This document shows positions 12,205-64,000 of a stretch of DNA of 64,000 nucleotides, piece by piece. The stretch lies in contig ML664152.1 in NCBI GenBank assembly GCA_007570785.1, forward strand, positions 4,356,346 to 4,420,345, read 5' to 3'. Position 1 is the stretch's first letter. The number at the start of each line of letters is the position of its first letter. The notes beneath the pieces are model-generated. The model searched no databases. It saw nothing but the letters and a program-made list of their open reading frames with translations, and had not been told where the DNA came from. The DNA is from Antilocapra americana (Eukaryota; Chordata; Mammalia; Artiodactyla; Antilocapridae). The position numbers were made by a program, and so were the translations under genes.

Positions 12205-13465
12205 GGCTCAAAATGGCTTAAAGACCTAAATGTAAGACCAGACATTATATAAAACTAGAAAAAATATTGGCAGAACACTCTCTGACAGGAATCATGGCAG
12301 TATCTTTTCTGAACCATCTACCAGAATAATGGAAATAGAAACAAAAATAAATGGGACCTATTTAAACTCAAAAGCTTTTGCACAGCAAAGGAAACAATAA
12401 ACAAAACAGAAAGATAATCCACAGATTGGGAAAAAATATTTGCAAATGATGTGACCCACAAATGATTAGTCTTCAAAAGTTACAAGCAGTCCATGAAGCT
12501 TAATAGCATCCAAACAAACAACCCAATCCAAAATGAGCAAAAGACCTAAACAGACGTTCTCCAAAGAAGACATACAGATGGCCAAGAGGCACATGAAAAG
12601 ATCTTCAACATCACTTATTATTAAAGAAATGCAAGTCAAACTGTAGTGATATATTACCTCACACCATTCAAAAAATCCAGACACAATAAATGCTGGAGAG
12701 GTCATGGAGAGGAGGGAACACTCCTACACTGTTGGTGGGAATGTAAACTGTACAGCCACTCTGGAGATCAGTGTGGAGGCTCCTTGAGAACTAAAAATAG
12801 AGCTATCACATGACCCTACAGTCCCACTCCTGGTCACATACCCAGAGAAAACCATGGTCCGAAAGGGTGCATCACCCCAATGTTCATTGCAGTGCTGTTT
12901 GCAATAGCCAAAACATGGAAGCAACCTAAATGTCCATCAACAGAGGAATGGATAAAGGAAGTGTGGTATATATATGCAATGGAATACTACTCAGCCTAAA
13001 AAGAATGAAATCATGTCATTTCCAGCAAATGGATAGACCCAGAGAGTGTCATGCTGAGTAAAGTAAGTCAGACAGAGAAAGAGAAATATATGACATCCTT
13101 TGTATGTGGACTATAAAAAAAAAAATGATACAACTGCACTCACTTACAAAACAGAAAAAAAACTCACAGACTTAGAAAATAAACTTACGGTTGCCAGGGG
13201 GAAGGGACATTTAGGGACTTCGGGAAGGTCATATACACACTGCTATCTTTAAAATGGATAACCAACAAGGACCTATTGTACAGCACATGGAACTCTGCTC
13301 AATGTTATGTGGCAGCCTGGATGGGAGTGGGCCTTGGGGGGGGGGAATGGTACACATATGTGTATGGCTGAATCTCTTTGTTATTCACCTGAAACTATCA
13401 CAACATTGTTAACTGGCTATACCTCAATACAAAATAAAAGCTTTAAAGTTAGAACAAACAAACAA
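12205..13465 (+). mobile_element. Second L1 3' fragment
   Basis: Starts at 'ggcttaaagacctaaatgta' and runs through the L1 ORF2 carboxyl end to a 3' UTR and (aac)n tail at 13450-13485. It lies head to tail with the fragment before it. Stops and shifts break the frame. Confidence 0.85.
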
Positions 13466-13614
13466 CAACAACAACAACAAACCAAATGAACTTATTTAGA
13501 AAACAGAAAGACTCACCAAGAATGAAATTATGGTTACCGGGGGAAAAATGGGGGAAGGGATAGTTAAGGAGTTTGGAAGGACATGTGCTCACGGTTATAT
13601 TTAAAATGGGTGAC

Positions 13615-14115
13615 TTTTTAGTTTGGTTGTAATTTTTAAATTTTTAAACATTTTACTGAAATAAATGTTGATTTATAGTGTGTTAATTTCTGCTGTACAG
13701 CAAAGTGATTCAGTTATATGTGTGTGTGTATATATTCTTTGTCATATTCTTTTCCATAATGGAATATGGACATTGAATATAGTTCCCTGTACTAAACAGT
13801 AGGACCTTGTTGTTTATCCATCCTATACATATACTAGTTTGCATCTACTAATCCCAAATTTCCAATACATTCCTCCCCATCCTCCCCTCTTCCATAGCAA
13901 CCACAAACCTGTTCTCTATGTCTGTGAGTCTGTTTCTGTTTTGTAGATAGGTTCATTGGTGTCATATTTTAGATTCCACATTTAAATGATGTCATGTTAT
14001 ATTTGTCTTTCTCTTTCTGGCTTACTTCACTTACTATGGTAATCCCTAGATCTATCCACATTGCTGCAAATGGAACTATTTCATTCTTTTCATGGCTGAG
14101 TAACATTCAGAAAAA
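13615..14115 (-). mobile_element. Reversed L1 3' end nested in another L1
   Basis: Reverse complement of L1 ORF2 end and 3' UTR (ttctgctgtacagcaaagtg, 'gttccctgtactaaacagta', 'tttcatggctgagtaacatt'). It is flanked by taaaatgggtgac (13602-13614) and taaaatggatgac (14116-14128), a 13-bp duplication with one mismatch. Because it repeats the 3' end of its host, it is a separate insertion and not a twin-priming inversion. Confidence 0.8.
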
Positions 14116-14284
14116 TAAAATGGATGACAAACAAGGTCCTACTGTACAGCACAGGGAACTCTGCTCAGTGTTACCTGGCAGACTGGATGGGCAGGGTGTT
14201 TGCGGGAGAATGGATACATGTATATGTATGGCTGAATTCCTTTGCTGTCCACCTGAAACTATCACAACATTGTTAATCAGCTAC

Positions 14285-14463
14285 AGGTGGTGGCACTGTT
14301 GTGTCCGACTCTTTTCAACCCCATGGACTGTAGCCCACCAGGCTCCTCTGTCCGTGGAATTTTCCAGGCAAGAATACTGGAGCTGGTTGCCATATCTTCC
14401 TGACCCAGGGATCACACCTGCATCTCCAGCATTGGCAGGTGGGTTCTTTACCACTGCAAAGCC
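14285..14463 (-). mobile_element. Bov-tA SINE in L1 3' UTR
   Basis: Reverse Bov-tA body and head. Host sequence 'aatcagcta' before and 'aattagcta' after mark the insertion. Confidence 0.85.
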
Positions 14464-14927
14464 CCTAATTAGCTATACTCCAATATAAATTTATTTTAAA
14501 TTTAAAGAAATATTTTAAAAAAATATGTATTGAATAATATTCTATTGAATAATCAGGAATTGCAGTACTGCTAACAGACTCCAGGCAGGATTATTGTGTT
14601 TGCACAAACAGAAAGGGTGAGGCCAAAGCAGGACCTTTTTCTCCCGCTGGGATCATCAGCTGCCTTCTTCCTGTCACCTGGGGAAGAGCCTGGAGAGTGA
14701 GGTCTCAGCTGCTTCCCTCACTGGAGTTTCTGCTTCATTTTTGTGACTCCCCTTAACTCAAGGAGAGCCAGGCTGTTTGGGCAGGGAGGGAAGCTGGAAG
14801 CACAGAGGTGTCCCTCTTCTATGGTCTGCTGGCTCCCTGGTCCCTGGGCTCAGCGGGGCCCCTGAGAGGGAGCTCTCAGACTTTCTAGAAGATGATTCTG
14901 CCAGAAATGATGCACCAGGAGACGCAC

Positions 14928-15310
14928 ATGATGACCTCAGGTGTGATGGCCTCGGGTATGACGGCCTTGGGTGTGATGGCCTCGGGTGTGACGGCCTGGT
15001 GTGATGGCCTCGGGTGTGACGGCCTGGTGTGATGACCTCAGGTGTGATGGCCTCGGGTGTGATGGCCTGGTGTGATGGCCTCAGGTGTGATGACCTCGGG
15101 TGTGATGACCTCAGGTGTGATGGCCTCAGGTGTGATGGCCTCGGGTGTGACGGCCTGGTGTGATGGCCTCAGGTGTGATGGCCTGGTGTGATGGCCTCAG
15201 GTGTGATGGCCTGGTGTGATNNNNNNNNNNTCAGGTGTGATGGCCTGGTGTGATTGCCTCGGGTGTGACAGCCTCGGGTGTGATGGCCTGGTGTGATGGC
15301 CTTGGGTGTG
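14928..15310 (+). repeat. Minisatellite of 15- and 13-bp units
   Basis: Tandem units GTGTGATGGCCTCGG (15 bp) and GTGTGATGGCCTG (13 bp) alternate irregularly, with A/G and C/T changes between copies. An assembly gap lies within it. Confidence 0.95.
15221..15230. other. Assembly gap (10 N)
   Basis: Ten N inside the minisatellite. The true length of the array is therefore unknown; a round number of N usually marks a gap of unknown size. Confidence 0.98.
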
Positions 15311-15662
15311 CACAGGTACAGTCGCACTTCCCACTCGAGTGGCGTGGGGAGATGACAACTGCATCCCAGTCAATGAGAAATGAAACCCTGCGATAAGTCT
15401 GTGTGAAGAATCACCCTTCAGTTGCACAGAGATGGTCCACAGAGAGCACCTGGACTCTGGGTCTAGATCCACTCAAGCCACGTGGCCCCTGCTGAACTAC
15501 CTGTGGTGGGAATCACTGCAGAGTGCTAGGCAAACAGAAGACATTCATGTTTCCCTCTTTTAAGCGCTGGATCAGTTGTCTCCAGACTCCAGACTTCCCC
15601 AGACCAGCAGAATTGCTCGCTCTGTCTCACTGGACTGCTCTGCTTGCCACTGCAATAGATAA

Positions 15663-15876
15663 CTGTGTCCAGCCCCTCAGCTGTGTCCAAATCTTGGCAA
15701 CCCCATGGACTGTAGACCACCAGGCTCCTCTGTCCATGGAATCTTCCAGGCAAGAATACTGGGAGTGGGTTGCCCTTTGGTCCTCCAGGGGATCTTCCCA
15801 AGCCAGGAATCGAACCTGAGTCTCCTGCATCTCTTGCATTTGTAGGCATGTTCTTTACCACTGAACCATGAGGGAA
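15663..15876 (-). mobile_element. Bov-tA SINE
   Basis: Reverse full-length copy flanked by the 11-bp duplication gcaatagataa at 15652-15662 and 15877-15887. Confidence 0.92.
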
Positions 15877-15887
15877 GCAATAGATAA

Positions 15888-17289
15888 TAACCATTTATAA
15901 TTACTAGATTCATTCTCTGTAGGTAAACAGGTGTCTTTGGGTTGTTTTAAAAACACTTTAATAGTACTTTAACTCTCAAAGAGACTAAATATTCCTCCAG
16001 ATATTTAGTGGATTCTAACCTTATGCCCAGCAAGGCTTTTTCAGAAAAACATAGCACAAAGGAAAATTTGGGGCCAGAATAAAAGCAAAATATTAATTAT
16101 ATGGCATGTACCTCGATGGGAGTTGGGAAAAGCTTTCCGAGGCCACAGGTGGGCTAAGTATGGCCTCCAGTTTGCACCTTGTATGACTGCACCATCCCAT
16201 GCATCAAATCCGTGTTATTCTGAAGTCAGCACTGTGAATGCTCAGGTCAAGGGGAGGCCAGAGGCAGACCCCAAGGGTTCTGAGAAAGAAGGGGCCATGC
16301 CCTCCGTGCCCAGGCATCTGTGTCCAGCAAGAAAGTCCCACAGTGGCCACACAGCAGCCCCACTTGGAGCCTCTGAAGTCGCCAAGCAAAGTCCCAACAA
16401 GGTGAGCGAGGTGTGACATCTGTCTTCAGTGCCTTCATTTCTCTTCCTCAGCGTGCACTCCCTCCAGGCTGCCACAGCCACCCTACCAACTTGACCTCTC
16501 TCTGGCTCTCCGACAGCATGACTTCAGACACCGGTGGACAGGTACAGGGCCGCATTCTTCTGAGAGCATAGAGTGTAGGCAACTGCCTCCTCAGGACGGT
16601 TTCACAGTATGAAAACAGACAAGCTCAAATATCTATTCACACGGTAGATCCTAGCCTCGGGCGCCAGCAAGCTTGCCCAGCCCCCTTACTGCAGCGGTCA
16701 CACGGGAGGCTGAACCCAGCCACCTGGCCAGGCTGGATTCCATCCCTCCGCCCCCGCCCTGTCCCCCACCACCCACTGTGGGTGCTGTGCACAGGAACTG
16801 TGTCATAGGGGTGGCCCAGGCGGGCTCTAGGCTGGCTGGCCGGCCTGCAGCAGGCTGCCAGGCCCTGCCTCGGCCCTGCAACACCAGTGACTCAGGCTCC
16901 TCAGCGGCCATTGCCGGGGAATGAGGGCGCATCCTGGTGACTGCTGGCTCTGGGTGAGAGGTGGATGGCCTGGGCACCCTGCAGGGGTGCGGGGGGTGGG
17001 GCTTGGTGCTCCTCACTGGGCACGAGGGCTGTCTGACTGCCCCACCGTCTTCCCAGGAACGGGCTCCGGTCCCAGCAGAAGCACCACACAAGCCCCTCTT
17101 GTATGAATGACCCCTGAATGAACTTCCTTCCCCTCTGGGCCTGAAGGAATCCGCCTCTCCTGGACTTCAGAACACAAAAGGCAATTCATCTTCTTTAGAC
17201 ACATCTTCAGGGGAGCACAGGAGAAACAGGACCCCTTCATTTCCAGCTTTGAACAGGTTTCTATTTTTAGCAGAATGTGTTTACTTTAT
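15888..17289. other. Unannotated intergenic stretch
   Basis: No gene or named repeat recognised. 16650-17050 is GC-rich with C-rich runs but has few CpG compared with the island at 21.9 kb. Confidence 0.5.
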
Positions 17290-17505
17290 GATAGTGAACG
17301 GAAAGAACAGGGGCTTGGGGGTCGACACCACCTGGGGGCCAACTCTGGCTCAGCCATTTTCTCACTGGGTGGCCTTGGGCCAGTGACCCAGCCTCTCTGA
17401 ACTTAGCTTCCATACCTTTATCACTGGATGGTGACATGTGTCATGGTGCCATGAAAATTAAGTGAGTCCCTCAAGGGCAGGGGCTCCTCAGTGTTGCCAG
17501 CACCC
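17290..17505 (+). mobile_element. MIR SINE
   Basis: Shows the MIR order: 'ctctggctcagccattttct', cactgggtggccttgggc, 'cctctctgaacttagcttcc' and a tail. It is diverged. Confidence 0.65.
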
Positions 17506-19904
17506 AGCTGTGCCCGCTGTGAGCATCTGCAGCCACCCGCCCACACCAGGTGTCTCTGTGGGCCACCCCAGGTGCAGTGGTGGCCTCCGAGATGGGGCAC
17601 ACAGGACAGACAGCATCTCCATTTCAAACAGCCAGGGATGACCTGCGTGTGCACTGATCTTCAGCCCTCCTGACACCAGTATTTGGGATTTAGGCAGTTA
17701 TGCAGAGATGCAGACTTTCTCCCAGGGATGGCATCACAAAACCATGAAAATTACCAGCAGGAGGATCCGAGGCCTCTCATGCCACTGGCTGCAGGCTCTC
17801 TGAATCCCTGCCCACCCCCACCCCGTCGTAGGCACAGCAGGAAACAGCCCCCAGCCTCCAACTGTGGAAATGACTCAGTCCTGCTGGTGCAGCCAAGGAG
17901 ATGGGGTCAAATTTCCCTGCAGACCCCCACAGCTGAAGGCATAGAGCCAAGTCTTAAAAGCATTTCCCTAAGAAGGAATTCTCGGAATGTCTTCTGTCAA
18001 ACACAGAGGAAGAAGCTGCACGTTTGCATTTCCAAGCGGCCCATCACAGCCCCACTGGGGCCCAGGCTGCCCATCCGTGAGTACGTCTGTCCATTGGGCA
18101 ATGCGGGCACAAGTTGATACTTTAAGCCACTGTCATCATCACCCTCAAGCAAACTGCTTACAGGGTGAAGGAGAAGTGTCCCCACCAAGTCAGAGACAAA
18201 CTAGAAGCTTACTATATTTGTCCCTTTCCTCTTCTGGAAACTTAAGATAACTAGGCGGAAATTTGTGACATTTTTAGTAAGCACTTAATCCCACTTTTTT
18301 GTTAAGTGTTTTTAAAAGAATATCTGGTTCAGTGGTAATGAGTACTTTCTAGTGTTAATTAACTATGTAGTTATGAAACATATATGACACTAGACATACT
18401 ATTTTAAAAAGTAACCTCATTCTCACAGAGCCTCCTGGGCTTGGTACAGGGAGACATTAGAGCAGCAGCATGGAAACACAGCTGAGCCACCAAATGGGAC
18501 AACGAAGCCTCTCCTCCGTTTCTCGTGCACAAGCTCACAGCCAGTTACTGCAGAGCATCGTCTGAGGAGGCATTCGAAACACAGTGTCTGCTGTTTCCTC
18601 TCTGCTGCTTAGGGACTCACATGGTCCAAGGTTCAGAGTCAGGCCTTCTGGAGAATTCCAGGCAGGTGGCTGGCACTGGCAGCCCAGTAGGTTGAGGTGC
18701 AGGTGGTTTTCCTCGGGCCTACTGGCTTGGGGACAATGGCCAGCAAGCACCCACGAGCTCCTCCCCTGCAGCCAGACCCCTAGACCTCCACCCCACCTGC
18801 TCACTTCTGCTCGGTTCCAGGACTCGGACAATTCAAAGCACAGTGGTTTCCTCTGAGGTGGGGTTAACAGCATCATACCACTGCTGTAGAGTGTTATGGT
18901 CCCCAACCCATCGGGAGGTTTTAGGGAGTGACAGCAAAGTTCCTTCCTGGGCAGAGTTATGGCCCAGTTCCTTGGGTTGAAGGACCACAGGGTTGAGGAC
19001 TGTCATCACACGTCAGGGGGATGCTGCTCTCCCTGGAGACTGAGCCGTCCAGTATCCTCCACACACTGGACAGACGGGACCAGGTGACAGAGCAGAAGTG
19101 AAGGGAGTCTGCTCTTTTTCCTTGGTTTACAAGAGGAGTTTTAGTTCCCACTGCACATTTTGGCCAGCTGTGTGTTCCTGTGAGCCCATGACATCCCTCC
19201 TTTTCCTTCATTTTGCTTCTACACAGAAGCAATTCAATATTTATATGTTTATCTCCCCTTTGAAAAAACTTAAGAGCATGTGACGAATTCCAAACCGGGA
19301 TGGTTGTTAGTTTACAGTGTGTGACAAGCCTCTGAATGAGCCAGTGGGGCAGCGTGCCCCAGAGATATGGCAGCAAAGGAATGAGACTGGCTCCACCAGT
19401 CACACAGGGTGGGGATGGCCCTCTCCTACCTGCCACCCAGCCAGTGCACAAGTGCACACCTGTACTCGCCATGGAACAGGGAGACGGAGAGCCCGGGTAC
19501 CCAGTTGTCCCAGTTATTCCGGCAAGGGGGCCAGCCTGACCTGGATTATTCAACTGCATAGGTCTGGCTACAGATGAGAAAGAAATTAGACATTTCTGCC
19601 AAATAAGAAGAGATTTCTGAGAAAAGAAAAGCAATTTTTCTCAACCCTTTCCGGTGTGGGGGCTGAGGGGTGAGCTACGGTTTAAGGGATTGATAACTTG
19701 CTGGAAACTGATAGGATCACAGCATTTCCACTTTCAGAAGGTCAGACCTCATATCAGACCTACTGAGGAAGGGCTGGTTCTCCCTGGCTCCTGCTCACCT
19801 GGGCCATTTGATGAATTCCCCTCCCTGCCAGCTTCCAGTCCTGCCTCCCACTAGGGCTCTCAGTCCACCTACCTCCCAATTCCTACCTCCTTCTCAAAGA
19901 AAGG
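17506..19904. other. Unannotated intergenic stretch
   Basis: No named repeat recognised. A 225-codon open frame lies on the minus strand at 18957-19634 without recognisable domains. Confidence 0.5.
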
Positions 19905-20112
19905 GGCTTCCCTGATGGCTCAGACAGTAAATAGTCTGCCTGCAGTATGGGAGACCTGGATTCAATCCCTGGGTGGGGAAGATCCCCTGCAGAAGAAAAT
20001 GGCAACCCACTCCAGTATTCTTGCCTGGAAAACCCCATGGATGGAGGAGCCTGGCAGGCTATAGTCCATGGGGTCACAAAGAGTCGGACATGACTGAGTG
20101 ACTTCACTCTCA
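19905..20112 (+). mobile_element. Bov-tA SINE
   Basis: Head 'ggcttccctgatggctcaga', body 'cactccagtattcttgcctg' and tail 'gagtcggacatgactgagtg', in + orientation. Confidence 0.9.
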
Positions 20113-20164
20113 GAGAAAATCAGGCCCTTGAGTGTAAAGTCCTTGGCTGCTCTCACCACATCAA

Positions 20165-20575
20165 ACTCACTCTATAAACAACAAGATTCTACTATACAGC
20201 ACAGGGATCTATATTCATGATCCTGAAATACTGCAATGGAAAAGGATATGAAAAAGAATGTATATATTGATCTGAGTCACTTTGCTGCACAGCAGACATT
20301 AACACAACATTGAAGATAAACTATACTTCAATTTTGTTGTTGTTGAATTGCTAAGTCATGTCAGACTCTTTGCAATCCCATGGACTATAGCCCACCAGGC
20401 TCCTCTGACTATGGGATTCTCCAGGCACGAATACTAGAGTGGGTTGCCATTTCCTCCTCCAGGGGATCTTCCCTACCCAGGGATCAAACTCGGGTCTCTT
20501 GCATCTCCTGCATTGGTAGATGGGTTCTTTACCACTGAGCCACCTGGGAAGTCCATACTTCAGTAAGATAAAAAA
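20165..20575 (+). mobile_element. L1 3' tail split by a SINE
   Basis: L1 3' UTR phrases 'actatacagcacagggatct' and 'gctgcacagcagacattaac' end at 20336 and resume at about 20554. The host 8-mer atacttca is present on both sides of the inserted Bov-tA. Confidence 0.8.
20337..20553 (-). mobile_element. Bov-tA SINE
   Basis: Reverse copy from 'gttgttgttgaattgctaag' to 'gagccacctgggaagtcc', with the flanking duplication atacttca. Confidence 0.9.
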
Positions 20576-20594
20576 ACAAAAACACTTCATCCAC

Positions 20595-21160
20595 CCTTAT
20601 CTCCTTGCCTCCAGTCTCTAAGCCAGAAATGTCCTCTTCTGTGGTGGCCCATTCTCCGCTATGCCATGCACCAGGCCTGTGTCAAACCCTTCTTGTGGAC
20701 TCTTGGGATCCCCTTATAGCTGGCCTCTCTGCCCTCTCCCACTTTCTTCCAATCTAGTCCCACATGTTGCTAGGTGTGATCTTTGTAAAATTCAATTTTT
20801 CCACTCTGCTTAAGATGGGCTGTTACTTCTCCTTTTCTGTGGCACAATCTATTATCCATAACTCAGGTGCTCCAGGTGCAGCCTCTGCCCCACCTCCTAC
20901 CCCTCTGCAACCCTCACACCATCCCACTCACATTCTATGCCTTGGGGTACTGTGCCACATGTGGGCCTCAGGGCCTTTGCACACACACACTTCTTCAAAC
21001 ACCATCACACCAAACTCGCCCTTTCCAGCCGGCACCTCAGCCTTGTCTCTAAGATTTGGCATCCAGGGCAGATCTCTCATAGCATCTGTCTGTGGTTCTC
21101 TTTGCTCTACTGTTTCCAGGATTTGTGCATAATAGTTGTCAATAAATGCCACCAACCTCC
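20595..21160 (+). mobile_element. L2 LINE fragment
   Basis: Order of phrases matches the L2 3' part: 'ctgcttaagatgggctgtta', 'tcagggcctttgcacacaca' and the end 'gttgtcaataaatgcc'. It is diverged. Confidence 0.6.
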
Positions 21161-21740
21161 CAGCCAGATTTAGATCCTAATGCCCATTGGCCTGATACTA
21201 GTCTGTCTTAGCAATCTCTCCCTGAGCCAGGTTGGAAAGGAGGGGCTGGGGAGGAATCAGTGAGGACCCTCTGCTGCAGTGGTGGGGCCAGGACCCACAC
21301 TGATGGTATTAGATAGGCAGACCCTGGTTGGCACCATTAGACCCAGCCAGAGAGACACTTCTGTGCCCAGGTTCAGTGAACCCAATTCAAGGTCGAATCC
21401 CCTTCAAACAGCTGCAGAAGGACAAGCAAATCACTATCTTATGCTTCAGGTTTGTCACTAGAACTTTGAGAATCTCAGGCTAGTGCCTTGAGGCATCTCC
21501 TAATCATGGGGGCTGACTCTGCAAGGTGAGGGGCCCAGGAGGTGTCACACGCTTCCATGCACACAACCTTCTTAATGAGTCTTCTTCCTGATGCTTCTGG
21601 GAGATATCACGGCAGCTCTGCAAGGGAGGGTCCAGACTTCAGGGTGCGAATGGTGGGTTTCCAGGGACTTTCCAAGGATGTGAAAACCAGATTCAGTATT
21701 CTGCTGGCAAGCAGACGGCAACCCTACAAATTACCCTTCC
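21161..21740. other. Unannotated stretch upstream of promoter
   Basis: No gene or repeat recognised between the L2 fragment and the CA tract. Confidence 0.5.
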
Positions 21741-21745
21741 ACACG

Positions 21746-21790
<45 letters not shown>

Positions 21791-21799
21791 GCGTGCACA
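21741..21799 (+). repeat. (CA)n tract, 59 bp alternating purine-pyrimidine
   Basis: The whole run, including the gcacgc start and acgcgcgtgcaca end, alternates purine and pyrimidine without a break. It lies about 50 bases before the CpG island. Confidence 0.95.
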
Positions 21800-21941
21800 G
21801 ACGCTCGTGGAAGTCCAGCCAGACCGCCCCACTATAGCCTTGGCGTCGGGCTAATTGGAAAGTCCCGCGCTTTCGCGTCGCCACGCTGGGGACAGGTCAG
21901 GTCCGGAAGACGCCGCGCCGCCGCCGCCGCCCTGGGGAGGC

Positions 21942-21955
21942 CCCCTAGGGGGCGG
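21942..21955 (+). promoter_or_regulatory. Candidate CTCF-like motif at CpG-island edge
   Basis: CCCCTAGGGGGCGG matches the CTCF core at 13 of 14 positions. GC-rich context raises the chance of a coincidental match. Confidence 0.3.
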
Positions 21956-22446
21956 GCGGCGCGCACACGTGGCCGGCCAGGCCGGAGGGGCCGATAGCGG
22001 AGCCGGACGCCGGGCCTTTAAGAGGGCGGGCAGGCGGGCGGCGTGGGCGGGGACGGAAGCGACGACCCAGGCACAGGGGAGGCAAGGCCCCCGGCCCGGC
22101 CCCGCCCCGCAGGCCGCGCCCCCTCCCCCGCCCCGCGGCCCAAGCCTGCTCCGGCCGCCGGCGGGGCGCCTGGGGCGGCGCGCGCAGGAGGAAGCGCGGC
22201 CGGCCGCGGCCGGGGAACAGCCCAGACACCCGAGTCGGAAACGCGGGCCGCCGCGTCTCTGTCTGCCAGGTGCGCGGGGTTGGAGGCGCAGTCCTGGGCC
22301 GTGGCCTTCGCGCGCCGGCCGGCTTTTCTTCCCGCTCACCCCGTCCGCCCGGCCTCTCGGCGCCCGGGGCCCGCACCGCCAGCTGCCCTGATCCGCCCAC
22401 CGCGCCCCCTTCCCGCCCCGCGCGAGTCCCGGCCGGCGGCGAGCTG

Positions 22447-64000
<41,554 letters not shown>

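Larger units (their letters stand above)
13485..14520 (+). mobile_element. Third L1 3' end, interrupted twice
   Basis: The + strand L1 3' UTR runs 13485-13614, resumes at 14116-14284 and finishes at 14464-14520. The gaps are a reversed L1 piece (with the duplication taaaatggRtgac on both sides) and a Bov-tA. Confidence 0.8.

Noticed and set aside
14928..15310. CRISPR-like array
   Set aside because: Units are contiguous and of 13-15 bp with no spacers, in a mammalian genome.

Overview
The window is mammalian nuclear DNA, almost certainly from a ruminant. The evidence is the repeat content: BovB (RTE) LINE fragments, Bov-tA and Bov-A2 SINEs that share the BovB 3' end, and artiodactyl tRNA-Glu-derived CHR-2-type SINEs, on top of older L1, L2, MIR and MER5-like fossils. 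No bacterial, phage or CRISPR features are present. I cannot tell cattle from other bovids or cervids by eye.

One protein-coding gene is supported, on the + strand: C2CD2 (C2 calcium-dependent domain containing 2, TMEM24 family). Ten consecutive coding exons were found by reading the sequence: 22537-22809, 33654-33752, 46073-46192, 49464-49568, 51190-51312, 54076-54196, 56038-56146, 59759-59823, 62303-62427 and 63449-63623. All have AG/GT borders and all phases join. They sum to 1315 nt (438 codons plus one base) with no internal stop. They encode an N-terminal membrane anchor, an SMP-like lipid-transfer domain, a C2 domain and the start of the C-terminal tail. The rest of the tail lies beyond position 64000.

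Layout: 1-21.8 kb is intergenic DNA upstream of the gene. It holds a large mostly reversed BovB mass (1.7-4.4 kb), a G-rich purine tract (7.1 kb), an unexplained imperfect inverted repeat (9.07-9.91 kb), a cluster of L1 3' ends with nested insertions (11.1-14.5 kb), a 13/15-bp minisatellite broken by a 10-N assembly gap (14.9-15.3 kb), an L2 fragment (20.6-21.2 kb) and a 59-bp alternating purine-pyrimidine tract. That tract sits directly before the CpG-island promoter and exon 1 (21.85-22.84 kb). From 22.8 kb onward the exons sit in introns filled with SINE, BovB and L1 copies. These include an ancient L1-like block (28.1-31.3 kb or more) carrying a 66-bp tandem array, a solo ERV-like LTR (56.5-57.0 kb) and a 27-bp minisatellite in intron 9.

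No new biological system is evident. The most useful second-look items are the inverted repeat at 9.07-9.91 kb, the gapped minisatellite, the two in-frame alternative acceptors in C2CD2 exons 2 and 6, the upstream ORFs at the C2CD2 start, and several tandem or duplicated intronic segments.
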